Shown here in pieces: positions 41,483 to 50,207 of a DNA stretch of 64,000 nt. Under the pieces are notes generated by a model. The model was not told the origin of the DNA. It did no database searches and worked only from the letters and a program-made list of their open reading frames with translations. Positions within the stretch are counted from its first letter, which is position 1, and every line of letters starts with the position of its first letter. The DNA is from Gemmataceae bacterium (GTDB lineage: Bacteria; Planctomycetota; Planctomycetia; Gemmatales; Gemmataceae), in assembly GCA_022842245.1 (NCBI GenBank), contig JALHPZ010000031.1, forward strand, positions 1-64,000, in the 5' to 3' direction. A program made the translations under genes and the position numbers.

Positions 41483-42502
41483 TCAGCCCTCGCGGTTCAC
41501 GAAGTCGATGAGTTGCCGCAGGCGGCCCATGCCGTGGCGGTTGAAGCGGAACTTCAACCGCGGGAACTTCGCGAGTTCCGGTTCGTTCGCCTCGGCCGGC
41601 AGGGCGTCGCACTGCTCGAAATCGCCATCCTTGAGGATGTCGGCGAATTCGCGCCGCAGTTTCGCCATCACGGTCTCCGACAACCGCGAATGCAATCGCA
41701 GGACGAGTTCGCCGCGGACGTAGCGCATCGAGTGGTAGACGCGGTAGAAGTCGATCACTTCCTTCACGGCGTCGTCGACCGAATCGGTGATCCGGTAGAA
41801 CGCGCGGTCCTCCGGCGAAATATAGCCGCGTTTCACGAGCGCGTCGTCGACGAATTTCTGCCAGCTCGCCCAGTAGTCGCCGCCGGGTTCGTCCACGAGG
41901 ACGAGCGGGAAGATGTGCGATTTGCCGGTCTGGATGAGCGTGAGCGTTTCGAAGGCTTCGTCGTGCGTGCCGAAGCCGCCGGGGAAGAGGGCGACGGCGT
42001 CGGACTCCTTCACGAAGGCGAGCTTGCGGGTGAAGAAGTACCGCATGTTCATCAGCTTCGGGTCGTCCTGGATGACGGGGTTGGCACCCGACTCGAAGGG
42101 GAGGAGGATGTTGAGGCCGAAGCTGTTGTCGCGGCCGGCGCCGACGTGCCCGGCCTCCATGATGCCGGCGGCGGCGCCGGTGATGACCATATAGCCGACC
42201 TCCGCCATCTGTCGGCCGAACTCGACGGCGGCCCGGTAGGCCGGGTGGTCCGGTTTGGTCCGCGCGGAGCCGAAGACCGTGACCTTGCGCCGGTCGTGGT
42301 ACTGCGCGAAGACGCGGAAGCAGTGCCGCAGTTCCTTGAATGCGCTGGCGAGCAGCTTGGCGTCGCCGCGGCCGCAGCCGTCGAGCTTGAGCTTCTCCGC
42401 CGTCTGGCGGATCTGCTCGACGTACTCCTCGATGTCCTCGGCCGGCGGATCGGATTCGAGGATCGACTCGAACGGCGTGTGCGTAACGGGCACGTCGGGC
42501 AT
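41483..42502 (-). CDS. LOG family protein (Rossmann-fold nucleotide-binding)
   Basis: A 339-residue member of the LOG/TIGR00730 family. Signature motifs: VTVFGSARTKPDHPAY, VITGAAAGIMEAGHVGAG, and VALFPGGFGTHDEAFE (the PGGxGTxxE site). Small LOG proteins are cytokinin-type phosphoribohydrolases; longer forms such as PpnN hydrolyse nucleoside 5-prime monophosphates. The extra N-terminal helices (1-70) and C-terminal 90 residues place this one with the longer kind. It is convergent with uxaE, with 10 bases between stops. Confidence 0.86.
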   Translation of the reverse strand: MPDVPVTHTPFESILESDPPAEDIEEYVEQIRQTAEKLKLDGCGRGDAKLLASAFKELRHCFRVFAQYHDRRKVTVFGSARTKPDHPAYRAAVEFGRQMAEVGYMVITGAAAGIMEAGHVGAGRDNSFGLNILLPFESGANPVIQDDPKLMNMRYFFTRKLAFVKESDAVALFPGGFGTHDEAFETLTLIQTGKSHIFPLVLVDEPGGDYWASWQKFVDDALVKRGYISPEDRAFYRITDSVDDAVKEVIDFYRVYHSMRYVRGELVLRLHSRLSETVMAKLRREFADILKDGDFEQCDALPAEANEPELAKFPRLKFRFNRHGMGRLRQLIDFVNREG

Positions 42503-42550
42503 CGGCGGCTCCCGCGGGGGTGGGAGCTATTGTAAGCGCGACGTATGAAG

Positions 42551-42985
42551 TCAGCGCACGGGTTCGATGCGTTCCAACGCGAGATACTTCGGCGCGAGGC
42601 GTTCGAAGTCGCGGTCGGTGGAGAGGAGGACGGCGTCCGCGAGGCTGGCCGTGGCCGCGATCCAGAGGTCGTTCTTGCCCATCCGCTGCCCCGATCGCTG
42701 GACGTGGGCGTCGAGAGTCGCGTAGGCGCTGACGAGTTCGCGGGAATCGACGGGAAGCTCGATGAAATAACCGAGTGCGAATTCCATTCGATCCAGCTTC
42801 TCACTTCCCCAATCGAACTGCAACGATAGTGAGCGAAGCTCGGCAGCCGTGACGATGGAAATGAGCGGAATCGGTTCGATCAGCATCAATTGATACGATT
42901 CGCGAATCTCGGCCCAAAGATCATCGTCTCGCACGCAATGGACGAGGATATTCGTGTCGAGCAGGTATTGCGTATCGAAGGCCAT
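42551..42985 (-). CDS. PIN-domain toxin (VapC-like)
   Basis: A 144-residue PIN nuclease: YLLDTNILVH gives the first Asp, TAAELRSL the Glu, GKNDLWIAATA the third acidic residue, and LLSTDRDFERL the fourth. VapC toxins are Mg-dependent RNases that cut tRNA or rRNA. Its ATG overlaps the stop of the upstream small gene (TGATG-type overlap at 42983-42987), as in vapBC operons. It is less GC-rich than its neighbours in the middle part. Confidence 0.87.
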   Translation of the reverse strand: MAFDTQYLLDTNILVHCVRDDDLWAEIRESYQLMLIEPIPLISIVTAAELRSLSLQFDWGSEKLDRMEFALGYFIELPVDSRELVSAYATLDAHVQRSGQRMGKNDLWIAATASLADAVLLSTDRDFERLAPKYLALERIEPVR

Positions 42986-43230
42986 CAGGAAAGTTCGTCC
43001 AGCGCCTTGAGGATTTGCTCGTCTGTTTCATCTCCCGGCCAAGTGCCTTGCACAACTTCGAAGAACGTCTTTCCCTCCGGCAGCGGGCGGGCTTTTCGGG
43101 CCGTCTTCATCAGTTTCTCGCGGTCGGCCTGCTTCTGCTCGGGGGTTCGGTTCGCGAGTCGATCCAATGCCGCGTCCAACGCTTCGTTCGGTCCCGTCGC
43201 TCGCGCTTCGTCCTGGATTTCGGTCGCCAT
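42985..43230 (-). CDS. Putative antitoxin partner of the PIN toxin
   Basis: An 81-residue soluble, charged and mostly helical protein (EALDAALDRLANRTPEQKQADREKLM), with a Pro-containing middle (RPLPEGKTFFEVVQGTWPG) and an acidic end (DETDEQILKALDELS). The C-terminal acidic helix could cover the PIN active site. It lacks a visible AbrB or ribbon-helix-helix signature, so it is called an antitoxin mainly from the overlap with the toxin gene and its size. The ATG at 43230 follows GGAGGG. Confidence 0.65.
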   Translation of the reverse strand: MATEIQDEARATGPNEALDAALDRLANRTPEQKQADREKLMKTARKARPLPEGKTFFEVVQGTWPGDETDEQILKALDELS

Positions 43231-43264
43231 GCTACGCCCTCCGCCGGTTCCCATTGTACCCGGT

Positions 43265-43813
43265 TCAGCCCTTCACGAGCTTCACGTATTCGCGCATCCA
43301 GGCCGGGTTGTCGTGCCAGGTGCGGGCCGTCACGAGGTTGCCGCTGACCACCACTTCGCGATCGACGTACGTGCCGCCGGAGAACTCGCAGTCGTACTTG
43401 CACTTCGCCACGGTCGTCGCCTCGCGGCCCGTCAGGCAGTCCGCCGCGGCGAGGATCTCGATCCCGTGGCACACGGAGGCGATCGGCTTCTTCGCCGCGA
43501 ACATCGCCTGCGTCACGCGGATGAGATCGGCGTCGTAGCGGATGTACTCCGGTGCCCGGCCGCCGCTAATCACCATGCCGTCGTAGTCGTCCGGGTCGAT
43601 GTCGGCGAAGGCGATGTCGGCCCGCATCTTGTACCCGGCCGATTCGACGGTGATGTCCCACTCGGGGTGCCGGTCGTGCAGCACGAGGTGGTACGTCCGC
43701 GCGGCCGGGGCGGCGATGTCCACGCGCCAGCCTTCCTCCTGGAGGCGGAAGAGCGGGTAGTAGGTGTCCAGTACCTCGGCGGCGTCGCCGATCACAAGCA
43801 GGAACTTCTTCAT
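43265..43813 (-). CDS. DJ-1/PfpI family protein
   Basis: A 182-residue flavodoxin-like protein. The nucleophile elbow is IASVCHGIEILAAAD, with Cys followed by His, and an early Glu stands in GDAAEVLDTYYPL. The family covers class I glutamine-amidotransferase-like deglycases, chaperones and proteases; the exact activity cannot be told. The stop is 34 bases from the start of the antitoxin. The heme protein gene, 4 bases upstream on the same strand, is likely co-transcribed. Confidence 0.87.
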   Translation of the reverse strand: MKKFLLVIGDAAEVLDTYYPLFRLQEEGWRVDIAAPAARTYHLVLHDRHPEWDITVESAGYKMRADIAFADIDPDDYDGMVISGGRAPEYIRYDADLIRVTQAMFAAKKPIASVCHGIEILAAADCLTGREATTVAKCKYDCEFSGGTYVDREVVVSGNLVTARTWHDNPAWMREYVKLVKG

Positions 43814-43817
43814 CGAG

Positions 43818-44897
43818 TTATCCCTTCTTGGCGGCCTTCTCGGCTTCGAGGGCGGGCACGATCGCCTTCGTCACGACGGCGCCGAGACCGGCCAGGCCCG
43901 CGGCCAGAACGAGCAGCAGCAACAGCCGCGACTTGCCGGTCCACATGTCCCAGAGGCTGCCGAAGATCTGAATGACGAGGCCCAGCGCGACGGCAGTACC
44001 GGTGAAGATGATCGCCGTGGCGAACATCGGACCGACGCCGTCGATCCGCGCCAGCCACCAGCACGAGACGTCCGCGACCTGCGCGAGTACGACCATCGGC
44101 GCGACGAGGCAGCGCATCTTCACGTTCCAGCTCGTGAAGGCGAAGGTCAGTCCGGTGAGGCTGAAGAGCATCGCGAAGCTGAGCAGGTGGGCGTGCGTCG
44201 ATTGAGTGAGTTTCTCGATACCGATCTGCCGCTCGCTGCGGACCATGCCGTCGACGATCTCGATCGACTTCGGCACGAGGGCGTACTTGGCGATCTGATC
44301 CATCGTCTCGAGCGGGAAGCTCGCCGCGTCGCCGCCCTCTTTGTGGCAGCGAGTGCAGCGCGTGTCGAACAATTCTTGAACCTTGATCGCCTTCTTGTCT
44401 TCCGTCAGGAAATCTGCCGTGATCGGCTTGTCTTTGAGTGTCGACGGAAGGGGCAGCAGGTTCGTCTCGAAGGCTTTCTTCCGGTCGGCTTCGGGGAGCT
44501 TGAGCCACTCGTTGAGGGCGATTTGTTCGCCGTGTCGTTCCTTGTCGAGTGTTTCTTTCTGCGAGGGATCTTCCTTCAGGGCCGTCTTGTAGTCATTGTC
44601 CTTCGAGTAGAACGCCGCCGCCATGCTGCCGGAGCCGTTGAAGGGCGCCCCTTCGATCGGCCCCATGATGAGCGTTTGCAGCTTGCTCTTCGGCTCGGCG
44701 CGGTCGGCGTCCGTCGCCTTCTTCCAGCCGGAGAAGATCTCCACCACGTCCGCCTTGTTCGGCAGAGGATCGCCGTTGCGCGAGGAGTGCTGGAGGTGGA
44801 GCTGCACCATCGCGGAGAAGTAACCGAGGCCGACGGCGCAGAGGAAGCAGGAGATCACCAGCTTCGCGGGCGTGGGGAGGTCGCGCAGGCTGTACAT
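43818..44897 (-). CDS. Membrane-bound c-type heme protein
   Basis: A 359-residue protein: one N-terminal helix (LVISCFLCAVGLGYFSAMV), a long periplasmic domain with the heme motif TRCTRCHKEGG (CxxCH, about residue 183), then His-containing LTQSTHAHLLSFAMLFSLTG and three more helices. A single heme c joined to a C-terminal four-helix membrane domain with His residues suggests electron transfer in the cytoplasmic membrane. The partner is unknown. CGGAG lies before the ATG at 44897. It is followed closely by the PfpI gene. Confidence 0.8.
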   Translation of the reverse strand: MYSLRDLPTPAKLVISCFLCAVGLGYFSAMVQLHLQHSSRNGDPLPNKADVVEIFSGWKKATDADRAEPKSKLQTLIMGPIEGAPFNGSGSMAAAFYSKDNDYKTALKEDPSQKETLDKERHGEQIALNEWLKLPEADRKKAFETNLLPLPSTLKDKPITADFLTEDKKAIKVQELFDTRCTRCHKEGGDAASFPLETMDQIAKYALVPKSIEIVDGMVRSERQIGIEKLTQSTHAHLLSFAMLFSLTGLTFAFTSWNVKMRCLVAPMVVLAQVADVSCWWLARIDGVGPMFATAIIFTGTAVALGLVIQIFGSLWDMWTGKSRLLLLLVLAAGLAGLGAVVTKAIVPALEAEKAAKKG

Positions 44898-44981
44898 GGA
44901 AGGCTCCGGCGAAAGCGTCTTTCTATCGGACAAAACGACGCGGGCACACGGCCGGCCCGCGAGGGGGTAGGTTTCTTCACA

Positions 44982-45977
44982 CTAACCGCGCGCGGCCTCG
45001 TCCTGCAACAGCTTCTCCGCCGCCGCGATCACTTTCTCCCGCGCGATCGCCAGCGAATCCGGCAGGCGCGCCCCGGACGCCAGCTTGTGCCCGCCGCCCT
45101 GGAACTGCTCCGCCAGCTTCGATACGTCGGCCGAGCGCGAGCGGAAGCTCACCTTCGTGCCGCCGTCGGTCTGCTCGATGAAGATCATGGCGAGGTCCAC
45201 GCCCTCGATGCTGCGCGGGTGGTTGATGAGTTCCTCGGTGTCGCCCGGCACGGCGCCGGTGGCCGCGTAGTCCGCGAGCTTCACTTCGGTGTAGGCGATC
45301 CGCCCGTTCGCCCGCGTCTGGAGCCGTTCGAGCGCGACGCCGGTCAGTTTCAGGCGCGCCAGCGGAGCGGCTTCGTAGAGCCGTTCGTACAGCGGGGTCG
45401 GGTTCGCGCCGGCTTTCACCAGCTCGCCCGCCAGCTCGAAGGTCGCCGCCGTCGTATTCGCGTGGCGGAACCAGCCGGTATCGGTCGCCAGCGCCATGAA
45501 GAGATGGTTCGCCGCGTTGGGCGAGAGGGGCGCGCCGAGGGCGCGGATGATCTCGAACGCCAGCCGGCCGGTCGCCTCCGCCGAGGTGTCCACGAAGGCG
45601 AGGCCGCCAAGGTCGTCCTGCGTGCGGTGATGGTCGACGACCGCCTTCGGCACCGTCATGCCCTTCATGAACTCGCCGAACTCGCCGAGCTGGTTCCACG
45701 TCCCGGTGTCCAGTACGAGGATGGCGTCGACGTTCCGGTGTATCGTTCCGGGTGGCTCGAAATTCCGGATGATGGTTCGGTCCGGGTCGAGGAACCGGTA
45801 ACGCGGCGGCAGCGGGCTGGCGATGACGACGTGCGCCGTCTTCCCCATTCGCGTCAACGCATCTGCCAGACCGAGTTGGGACCCCATGCCGTCGGCGTCG
45901 GGCCGCACGTGCGTCATGAGTAGGAACGTCTGGTGGCGGCGGACGAGTTCGACGAGCGGCGACCAATCGAGCGGCAT
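44982..45977 (-). CDS. nrnA: DHH/DHHA1 phosphoesterase NrnA-like (oligoribonuclease / pAp phosphatase)
   Basis: A 331-residue enzyme. Metal motifs: LMTHVRPDADGMGSQLGL, LVLDTGTW, the DHH signature AVVDHHRTQDD, and GLAFVDTSAEATGRL. The DHHA1 domain ends in GGGHKLASGARL. NrnA degrades nano-RNA and dephosphorylates pAp. The length (about 320-340) is normal. The SDR gene is upstream with a 74-base gap. A c-di-AMP-related DHH enzyme would carry extra membrane or GAF parts, which are absent here. Confidence 0.9.
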   Translation of the reverse strand: MPLDWSPLVELVRRHQTFLLMTHVRPDADGMGSQLGLADALTRMGKTAHVVIASPLPPRYRFLDPDRTIIRNFEPPGTIHRNVDAILVLDTGTWNQLGEFGEFMKGMTVPKAVVDHHRTQDDLGGLAFVDTSAEATGRLAFEIIRALGAPLSPNAANHLFMALATDTGWFRHANTTAATFELAGELVKAGANPTPLYERLYEAAPLARLKLTGVALERLQTRANGRIAYTEVKLADYAATGAVPGDTEELINHPRSIEGVDLAMIFIEQTDGGTKVSFRSRSADVSKLAEQFQGGGHKLASGARLPDSLAIAREKVIAAAEKLLQDEAARG

Positions 45978-46051
45978 GACGGCTCCGGCGAAGGCAAACC
46001 GACATTATAGTTCCCGATGCGCTTCCCGACCTGTCGTGCGGGCGGCGGGGA

Positions 46052-46822
46052 TCACCAATGCATCACGAAGCCGCCGTCGACATTGATCGTTTGCCCCGTG
46101 ACGTGAGCCGCGCGGGCGCTCGAGAGGAACACGGCCATGTCCGCGATGTCCTCGGGCAGCTGCCACTGGCCCAGCGGCACCACGGTCTTGATCTTCTTCG
46201 CGCTCCACTCCTCGTAGCTCAGCCGCTCCTCCGGCGTCGCGGCGTCGTGCCACGCCTGCCAGACCGAGCGGTTCAGCGGCGTCTTCACCATGCCGGGGCA
46301 GATCGTGTTCACGCGCACGCCGTGCGGGGCGAGGTCCTTCGCCAGGCACTGGGCGAAGTTGATGTTCGCCGCCTTCGAGGCGCTGTAGGGCGGGTCGGTC
46401 TGCGAGCCGATCTGCCCGGCCACGGAGGCGAGGAAGACCATCGTGCCGGCATTCCGCTCCCGCAGGTGCGGGGCGACGGCATGGGCGACGTTCGTCATCC
46501 CCATCACGTTCACCTGTAGGACTCGCGACCAGTCCGCCGGCGTCAGGTTCGTGAAGGGAAAGCCGAACTTGCCGGAGCCGATGGCGGCGGCGTGGACGAG
46601 GTGGTCGACGCGGCCGAACTCCGCGAGCGTCCGCGCCATCGCGGCGTTCACCGCCGCTTCGTCGACGACGTCGACCGCGAGGGAGAAGAACCCCTCGGCC
46701 GGAACACGGTCCCAAACGGCGACCTTCGCGCCCTCGGCGGCGAAGAGCTTCGCGCTCGCCAGTCCGATGCCGCTCGCCCCGCCGACGATCACGGCGACGT
46801 GGTCCCGCAGTGCCAGATCCAT
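46052..46822 (-). CDS. Short-chain dehydrogenase/reductase (SDR)
   Basis: A 256-residue classical SDR: the NAD(P) motif IVGGASGIGLA (GGxxGxG in place of TGxxxGIG), VHAAAIGSG, catalytic Ser in VFLASVAGQ, and YSASK with the Tyr and Lys. DHLVHAAA and the C-terminal TGQTINVDGGFVMHW fit the FabG-like group. The substrate is unknown. The queC gene precedes it by 12 bases on the same strand, so they are probably one transcript. Confidence 0.9.
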   Translation of the reverse strand: MDLALRDHVAVIVGGASGIGLASAKLFAAEGAKVAVWDRVPAEGFFSLAVDVVDEAAVNAAMARTLAEFGRVDHLVHAAAIGSGKFGFPFTNLTPADWSRVLQVNVMGMTNVAHAVAPHLRERNAGTMVFLASVAGQIGSQTDPPYSASKAANINFAQCLAKDLAPHGVRVNTICPGMVKTPLNRSVWQAWHDAATPEERLSYEEWSAKKIKTVVPLGQWQLPEDIADMAVFLSSARAAHVTGQTINVDGGFVMHW

Positions 46823-46834
46823 GTTCGGTCTCCG

Positions 46835-47515
46835 TTAGGCGAACGCCGGGTCCGGCAGACCCGCCTCGGCGAAGCCCTTCTTCCGGAGCTGGCAGGAATC
46901 GCAGCGCCCGCACGGCCGGCCGGCGGCGTCCGGGTCGTAGCAACTGAGCGTCTGACCGTAATCCACGCCGAGCGACACGCCGAGCCGGATGATCTCCGCC
47001 TTCGTGAGCTTCAGGAGCGGCGAGTGGACGCGAAAGCACCCCGCGCCTTCGGTGCCGGCCTTTGTCGCCAGGTTCGCGAGCGCCTCGAACGCCGACAGGA
47101 ATTCCGGGCGGCAGTCGGGATAGCCGGAGTAGTCGAGCACGTTCGCGCCGATGAAGAGGTCGAAGGCGCCGATCGTTTCGGCGTAGCCGAGCGCGAGGCC
47201 GAGGAGAATCGTGTTGCGGGCGGGCACGTAGGTGACGGGCACGCCGTGGGCGATGGCGTCGTCGGTGCGGTCCTTCGGCACGGCGAGGTCGGCGGTGAGC
47301 GCCGAGCCGCCGATGGCGCGCAGGTCGAGCCGGACGACGCGGTGGTCAACGGCGCCGAGTCGCTTCGCGACGATGGCGGCGCGGTCCAGTTCGACGCGGT
47401 GGCGCTGGCCGTAGTCGACGCTCAGCGCGTGCGCCGTGTACCCCTCGCGGATCGCGACCGCCAGCGCGGTCGTACTATCCAAACCCCCACTCAACAACAC
47501 CACGGCGTTCGGCAT
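46835..47515 (-). CDS. queC: 7-cyano-7-deazaguanine synthase QueC
   Basis: A 226-residue enzyme with PP-loop VVLLSGGLDSTTALAVA and zinc-binding LSCYDPDAAGRPCGRCDSCQ near the C-terminus (Cys-x8-Cys-x2-Cys-x2-Cys). It converts 7-carboxy-7-deazaguanine to preQ0, using ATP and ammonia, in queuosine synthesis. It is divergent from queF, and the two starts are 99 bases apart. The gene runs into the SDR gene. queD and queE are not in this window. Confidence 0.95.
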   Translation of the reverse strand: MPNAVVLLSGGLDSTTALAVAIREGYTAHALSVDYGQRHRVELDRAAIVAKRLGAVDHRVVRLDLRAIGGSALTADLAVPKDRTDDAIAHGVPVTYVPARNTILLGLALGYAETIGAFDLFIGANVLDYSGYPDCRPEFLSAFEALANLATKAGTEGAGCFRVHSPLLKLTKAEIIRLGVSLGVDYGQTLSCYDPDAAGRPCGRCDSCQLRKKGFAEAGLPDPAFA

Positions 47516-47614
47516 GAGTTCGGCGTCCCAGCGACTTTCCTGTACTCTATCCAGCCGGCGAATCTAAAAAATGGCTATCCGAATCATCCTGATCCCACGA
47601 GGACGTCCCCCGAC

Positions 47615-47974
47615 ATGGACTTCACCGAGACGCCGTCCGCCGACCAGTTGGAAACCTTCCCGAACCCGCGGCCCGGCCGCGACTATTCCATCGAGATCGT
47701 CTGCCCCGAGTTCACCTCCGTCTGCCCGAAGACGGGCCAGCCGGATTACGGCACGATCGTGTACACCTATACGCCCGGCGACGTGTGCGTGGAGTTGAAA
47801 AGCTTGAAGCTGTACCTGCAGCGGTTCCGCAACCAAGGGATCTTCTACGAGCAGGTGACGAACCGGTTGCTGGACGATTTTGTGGCGGCGGCGAAGCCGG
47901 TGCGCTGCACGATCGTTTCGAAGTGGACGCCGCGCGGCGGCATCAGCACGAACGTGACGGTCAGTCATCCGTAG
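47615..47974 (+). CDS. queF: NADPH-dependent 7-cyano-7-deazaguanine reductase QueF (short type)
   Basis: A 119-residue tunnelling-fold enzyme. The catalytic Cys is in FTSVCPKTGQPDYGTIVY, with the QueF motif ELKSLKLYLQRFRNQGIFYE, which binds NADPH. It reduces the nitrile preQ0 to preQ1. The short single-domain form matches the Bacillus type. A long upstream frame is a shadow of queC; the ATG at 47615 gives the usual N-terminus. It is divergent from queC. No preQ1 riboswitch is clearly seen in the 99-base gap. Confidence 0.95.
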   Translation: MDFTETPSADQLETFPNPRPGRDYSIEIVCPEFTSVCPKTGQPDYGTIVYTYTPGDVCVELKSLKLYLQRFRNQGIFYEQVTNRLLDDFVAAAKPVRCTIVSKWTPRGGISTNVTVSHP

Positions 47975-47998
47975 CGGACGAACTCGTCGGACGGGGAG

Positions 47999-48068
47999 CA
48001 GGGGGACAAGGATTCGAACCCTGTGGAGCGGTTTTGGAGGCCGCCGGCTCTCCCAGGAGCATCCCCCT
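47999..48068 (-). tRNA. tRNA-Trp (CCA anticodon), short and slightly irregular
   Basis: Read on the minus strand, a 7-pair acceptor stem (AGGGGGA/TCCCCCT) is perfect, the T arm CAGGG-TTCGAAT-CCTTG is canonical, and the discriminator is G as expected for Trp. The anticodon loop CTCCAAA gives CCA. Oddities: total length only 70 bases, a D loop of 6 bases (CTGGGA), and a C-A mismatch closing the anticodon stem. No CCA tail is encoded. It may be a divergent functional tRNA-Trp or a decayed copy. Confidence 0.65.
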
Positions 48069-48181
48069 ATACCTTCAGGACGCTGGCGAACCCCATCGGG
48101 TTCGCGCGACGAACTTGGCGGTTTTCCCTTCCGCTAGGTCGTTTCGGTCCCACGGCCAGCCGGGCGGCGAAAGAGCGCCTG

Positions 48182-50116
48182 CTATTTCGAGAGAATCCGG
48201 GCGGCCTTGTCGTGGGCGGCGTTGCGGGCGTCGTTCGAGGGAAAGCCGGTGGGGAACGCGCTGAAGCTCCCCTTGTACGGCGTCGCCGCCCAGTCGAACG
48301 CCAGGCCGGTGTAGGTGCGGAATCCGTAATCGAGCGGTTTGGCCTTCTTCAGGTGCAGTGCGACCGCGACCGCGACGTCGCGCACCTCCGTCACGTGCTT
48401 CGCGCCGTTGATCTCGACCGTGTGGACGACGGTGCGGTCGTCGAAGAACTTCGCGACGGTTGCGCCGTCGTCCTTGTCGGTGCCGAAGCGCCCGAGCGCC
48501 GTGAGCGCGACGATCTTCAGTGGCAGGGGCGCCTTATCACGCGCGATCGTCTTGCGGGCGACCGGCAAGGCTTCGGAAATCATCCAGCCGAGCGAGCGTT
48601 CCAGCCCGTGGCGGAGCACGTCGTCCGATTCGCGGCGCACGAGCCAGGCACCGTAGAGCTTCTTGAGCGGCACGGCCGCTTCGCCCTTCAACCCCCTCGT
48701 ATAGAACTCGGCACCGAGAAGCGCGAACCGTTCGGCCGGAGCGCGGCGGCCGCCGTTATCCGGCTCGACCTTCCCCGTCGATTCGATCGAACCGAGGAAG
48801 AGCGCGATGGCGATCTCCGGGATCGACGGCGCGGGCGGCGGGTCCTTGCCGTCCGGCTGCCAGTTCTTCCAGCCCCGTTCGCACAGCGCCTCGACGACGG
48901 CCTTGTAGTGCGCGGCGGCCTGTTTCGGGTCGGTGTCGCCGTCGTCCAGCACCGTGAAGCGCGCCGCGTCGGCGATCATCTCGGCGAAGAGCTTGCGGCT
49001 GGCGGCGTCGCTGCCGGCGATGGCCTTGAAATGCCTCCAGAGCGGATAGTCGATGTCCCCTTTCGCATCGGCCTGAAACGTCTTTACGAACGTATCGCGC
49101 AGCTCCTTGCGGAACCCGGCCGCGAGCGACTGGCAGCGCTCGGCGATCTCGGCGTCCTTGTCGGTCCGCGCCGCGTCCACGAGCGCGAGAATCGCCGGGC
49201 CCATCGCCTTGAGCTTCTTCTGCGCCGCGTCCCGGTCGGCGAACGCCGGCGCGCCGAGTTGCTGGATCAGCTTCTTGACGGCGGCTTCGTCGGGCTTCGC
49301 CGGCTTCTCCTCCGCGGCGACGGGCACCGACGTGCCGAGGCCGGGCAGCACGAGCAGCCCGCCGGCAAGCGCGGCGAACGCCAGACCCACGGCCGCGGTC
49401 GATTTGAGTTTCGCGAGAATCATGACGGTCATCACTCCCGAAGCGAGTTGAGTGGCGACGGCCGACGGGGTGCCGGCGATCGCCGCGGACGCCAGCGCGT
49501 CCGGAACTCGTGCCCCGGCCGATCCGGCCAAGGCCGCCGCAAGTCCCGTCGCGGCGAAGCCCCGCCTCCGCAGCCGGTCCGCCAGCCGCTTCCGCGCCGC
49601 CGCGAGCCGACTGGACAGCGTCCCTTCCGCGATCGCCAGTTCCCGCGCGACCGCGCGCCGGTTCCGCCCCTCCAACTCGCACAGCACCACCGCCAGCCGG
49701 TACGTTTCCGGCAGGCGGGCGATCTCCTCGTCCAGCACCGCGATCAGTTCGGAGTCCCGTTGCGGTTCGCGGTCGGCCGGGCGATCGGCGATGGGGTGGA
49801 CGGGCCGGCGGCGGCGGCGGAGTTCGCCGGCGGTGCGCGTGGCGACCGCGTGGAGCCAGCCGGCAAGGCATTCGGGCCGCGCGATCCGGTCCACCCGCCG
49901 CGCGAGGATCAGGAACGTCGCCTGGAAGGCGTCCTCGGCGTCGGCGGCGTGGTTGAGCACGCGCCGGCAGCATCCCAGGACGAGCGGGCCGTAGCGGCGC
50001 ACGAGTTCCGCGAAGGCGCGTTCGTCCCCGGCCGCGTAGGCCGCGAGCAGTTCGCGGTTCTCGCTCAGGCCGAGGGGTTGCGTGAAAAGCGGCGGAAACT
50101 TCATATCGCATTCCAT
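48182..50116 (-). CDS. ECF-type sigma factor with a long C-terminal extension
   Basis: A 644-residue protein. Residues 10-190 are an ECF sigma factor: region 2 (FAELVRRYGPLVLGCCRRVL, DAEDAFQATFLILARR) and region 4 (LPETYRLAVVLCELEGRNRR, IAEGTLSSRLAAARKRLADRL). A hydrophobic segment (AVGLAFAALAGGLLVLPGL, about 235-255) follows, so the remaining 390 residues probably lie outside the membrane. Long C-terminal extensions like this are a known feature of Gemmata-type ECF groups and may act as built-in sensors or anti-sigma parts. The start could be 50116 or 50104. The TIGR03067-type gene is divergent from it. No separate anti-sigma gene is adjacent. Confidence 0.88.
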   Translation of the reverse strand: MECDMKFPPLFTQPLGLSENRELLAAYAAGDERAFAELVRRYGPLVLGCCRRVLNHAADAEDAFQATFLILARRVDRIARPECLAGWLHAVATRTAGELRRRRRPVHPIADRPADREPQRDSELIAVLDEEIARLPETYRLAVVLCELEGRNRRAVARELAIAEGTLSSRLAAARKRLADRLRRRGFAATGLAAALAGSAGARVPDALASAAIAGTPSAVATQLASGVMTVMILAKLKSTAAVGLAFAALAGGLLVLPGLGTSVPVAAEEKPAKPDEAAVKKLIQQLGAPAFADRDAAQKKLKAMGPAILALVDAARTDKDAEIAERCQSLAAGFRKELRDTFVKTFQADAKGDIDYPLWRHFKAIAGSDAASRKLFAEMIADAARFTVLDDGDTDPKQAAAHYKAVVEALCERGWKNWQPDGKDPPPAPSIPEIAIALFLGSIESTGKVEPDNGGRRAPAERFALLGAEFYTRGLKGEAAVPLKKLYGAWLVRRESDDVLRHGLERSLGWMISEALPVARKTIARDKAPLPLKIVALTALGRFGTDKDDGATVAKFFDDRTVVHTVEINGAKHVTEVRDVAVAVALHLKKAKPLDYGFRTYTGLAFDWAATPYKGSFSAFPTGFPSNDARNAAHDKAARILSK

Positions 50117-50207
50117 GAGCCGCGCCGTCACTCCGATAGTGGGGTGCCGACGGCCGGCGCGTCGGTCGATTCTTCCATTTTGTCCGAACGGTCCCGGAGT
50201 ACCTACG

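Noticed and set aside
47516..47614. A possible preQ1 riboswitch between queC and queF because of CTAAAAAATGG
   Set aside because: The A-rich string resembles the class I tail, but no P1 stem or CACCC-like loop precedes it on either strand.
50082..50207. An N-terminal extension of the TIGR03067-type gene
   Set aside because: It would remove the signal peptide from the N-terminus; the ATG at 50208 with GGAG fits better.
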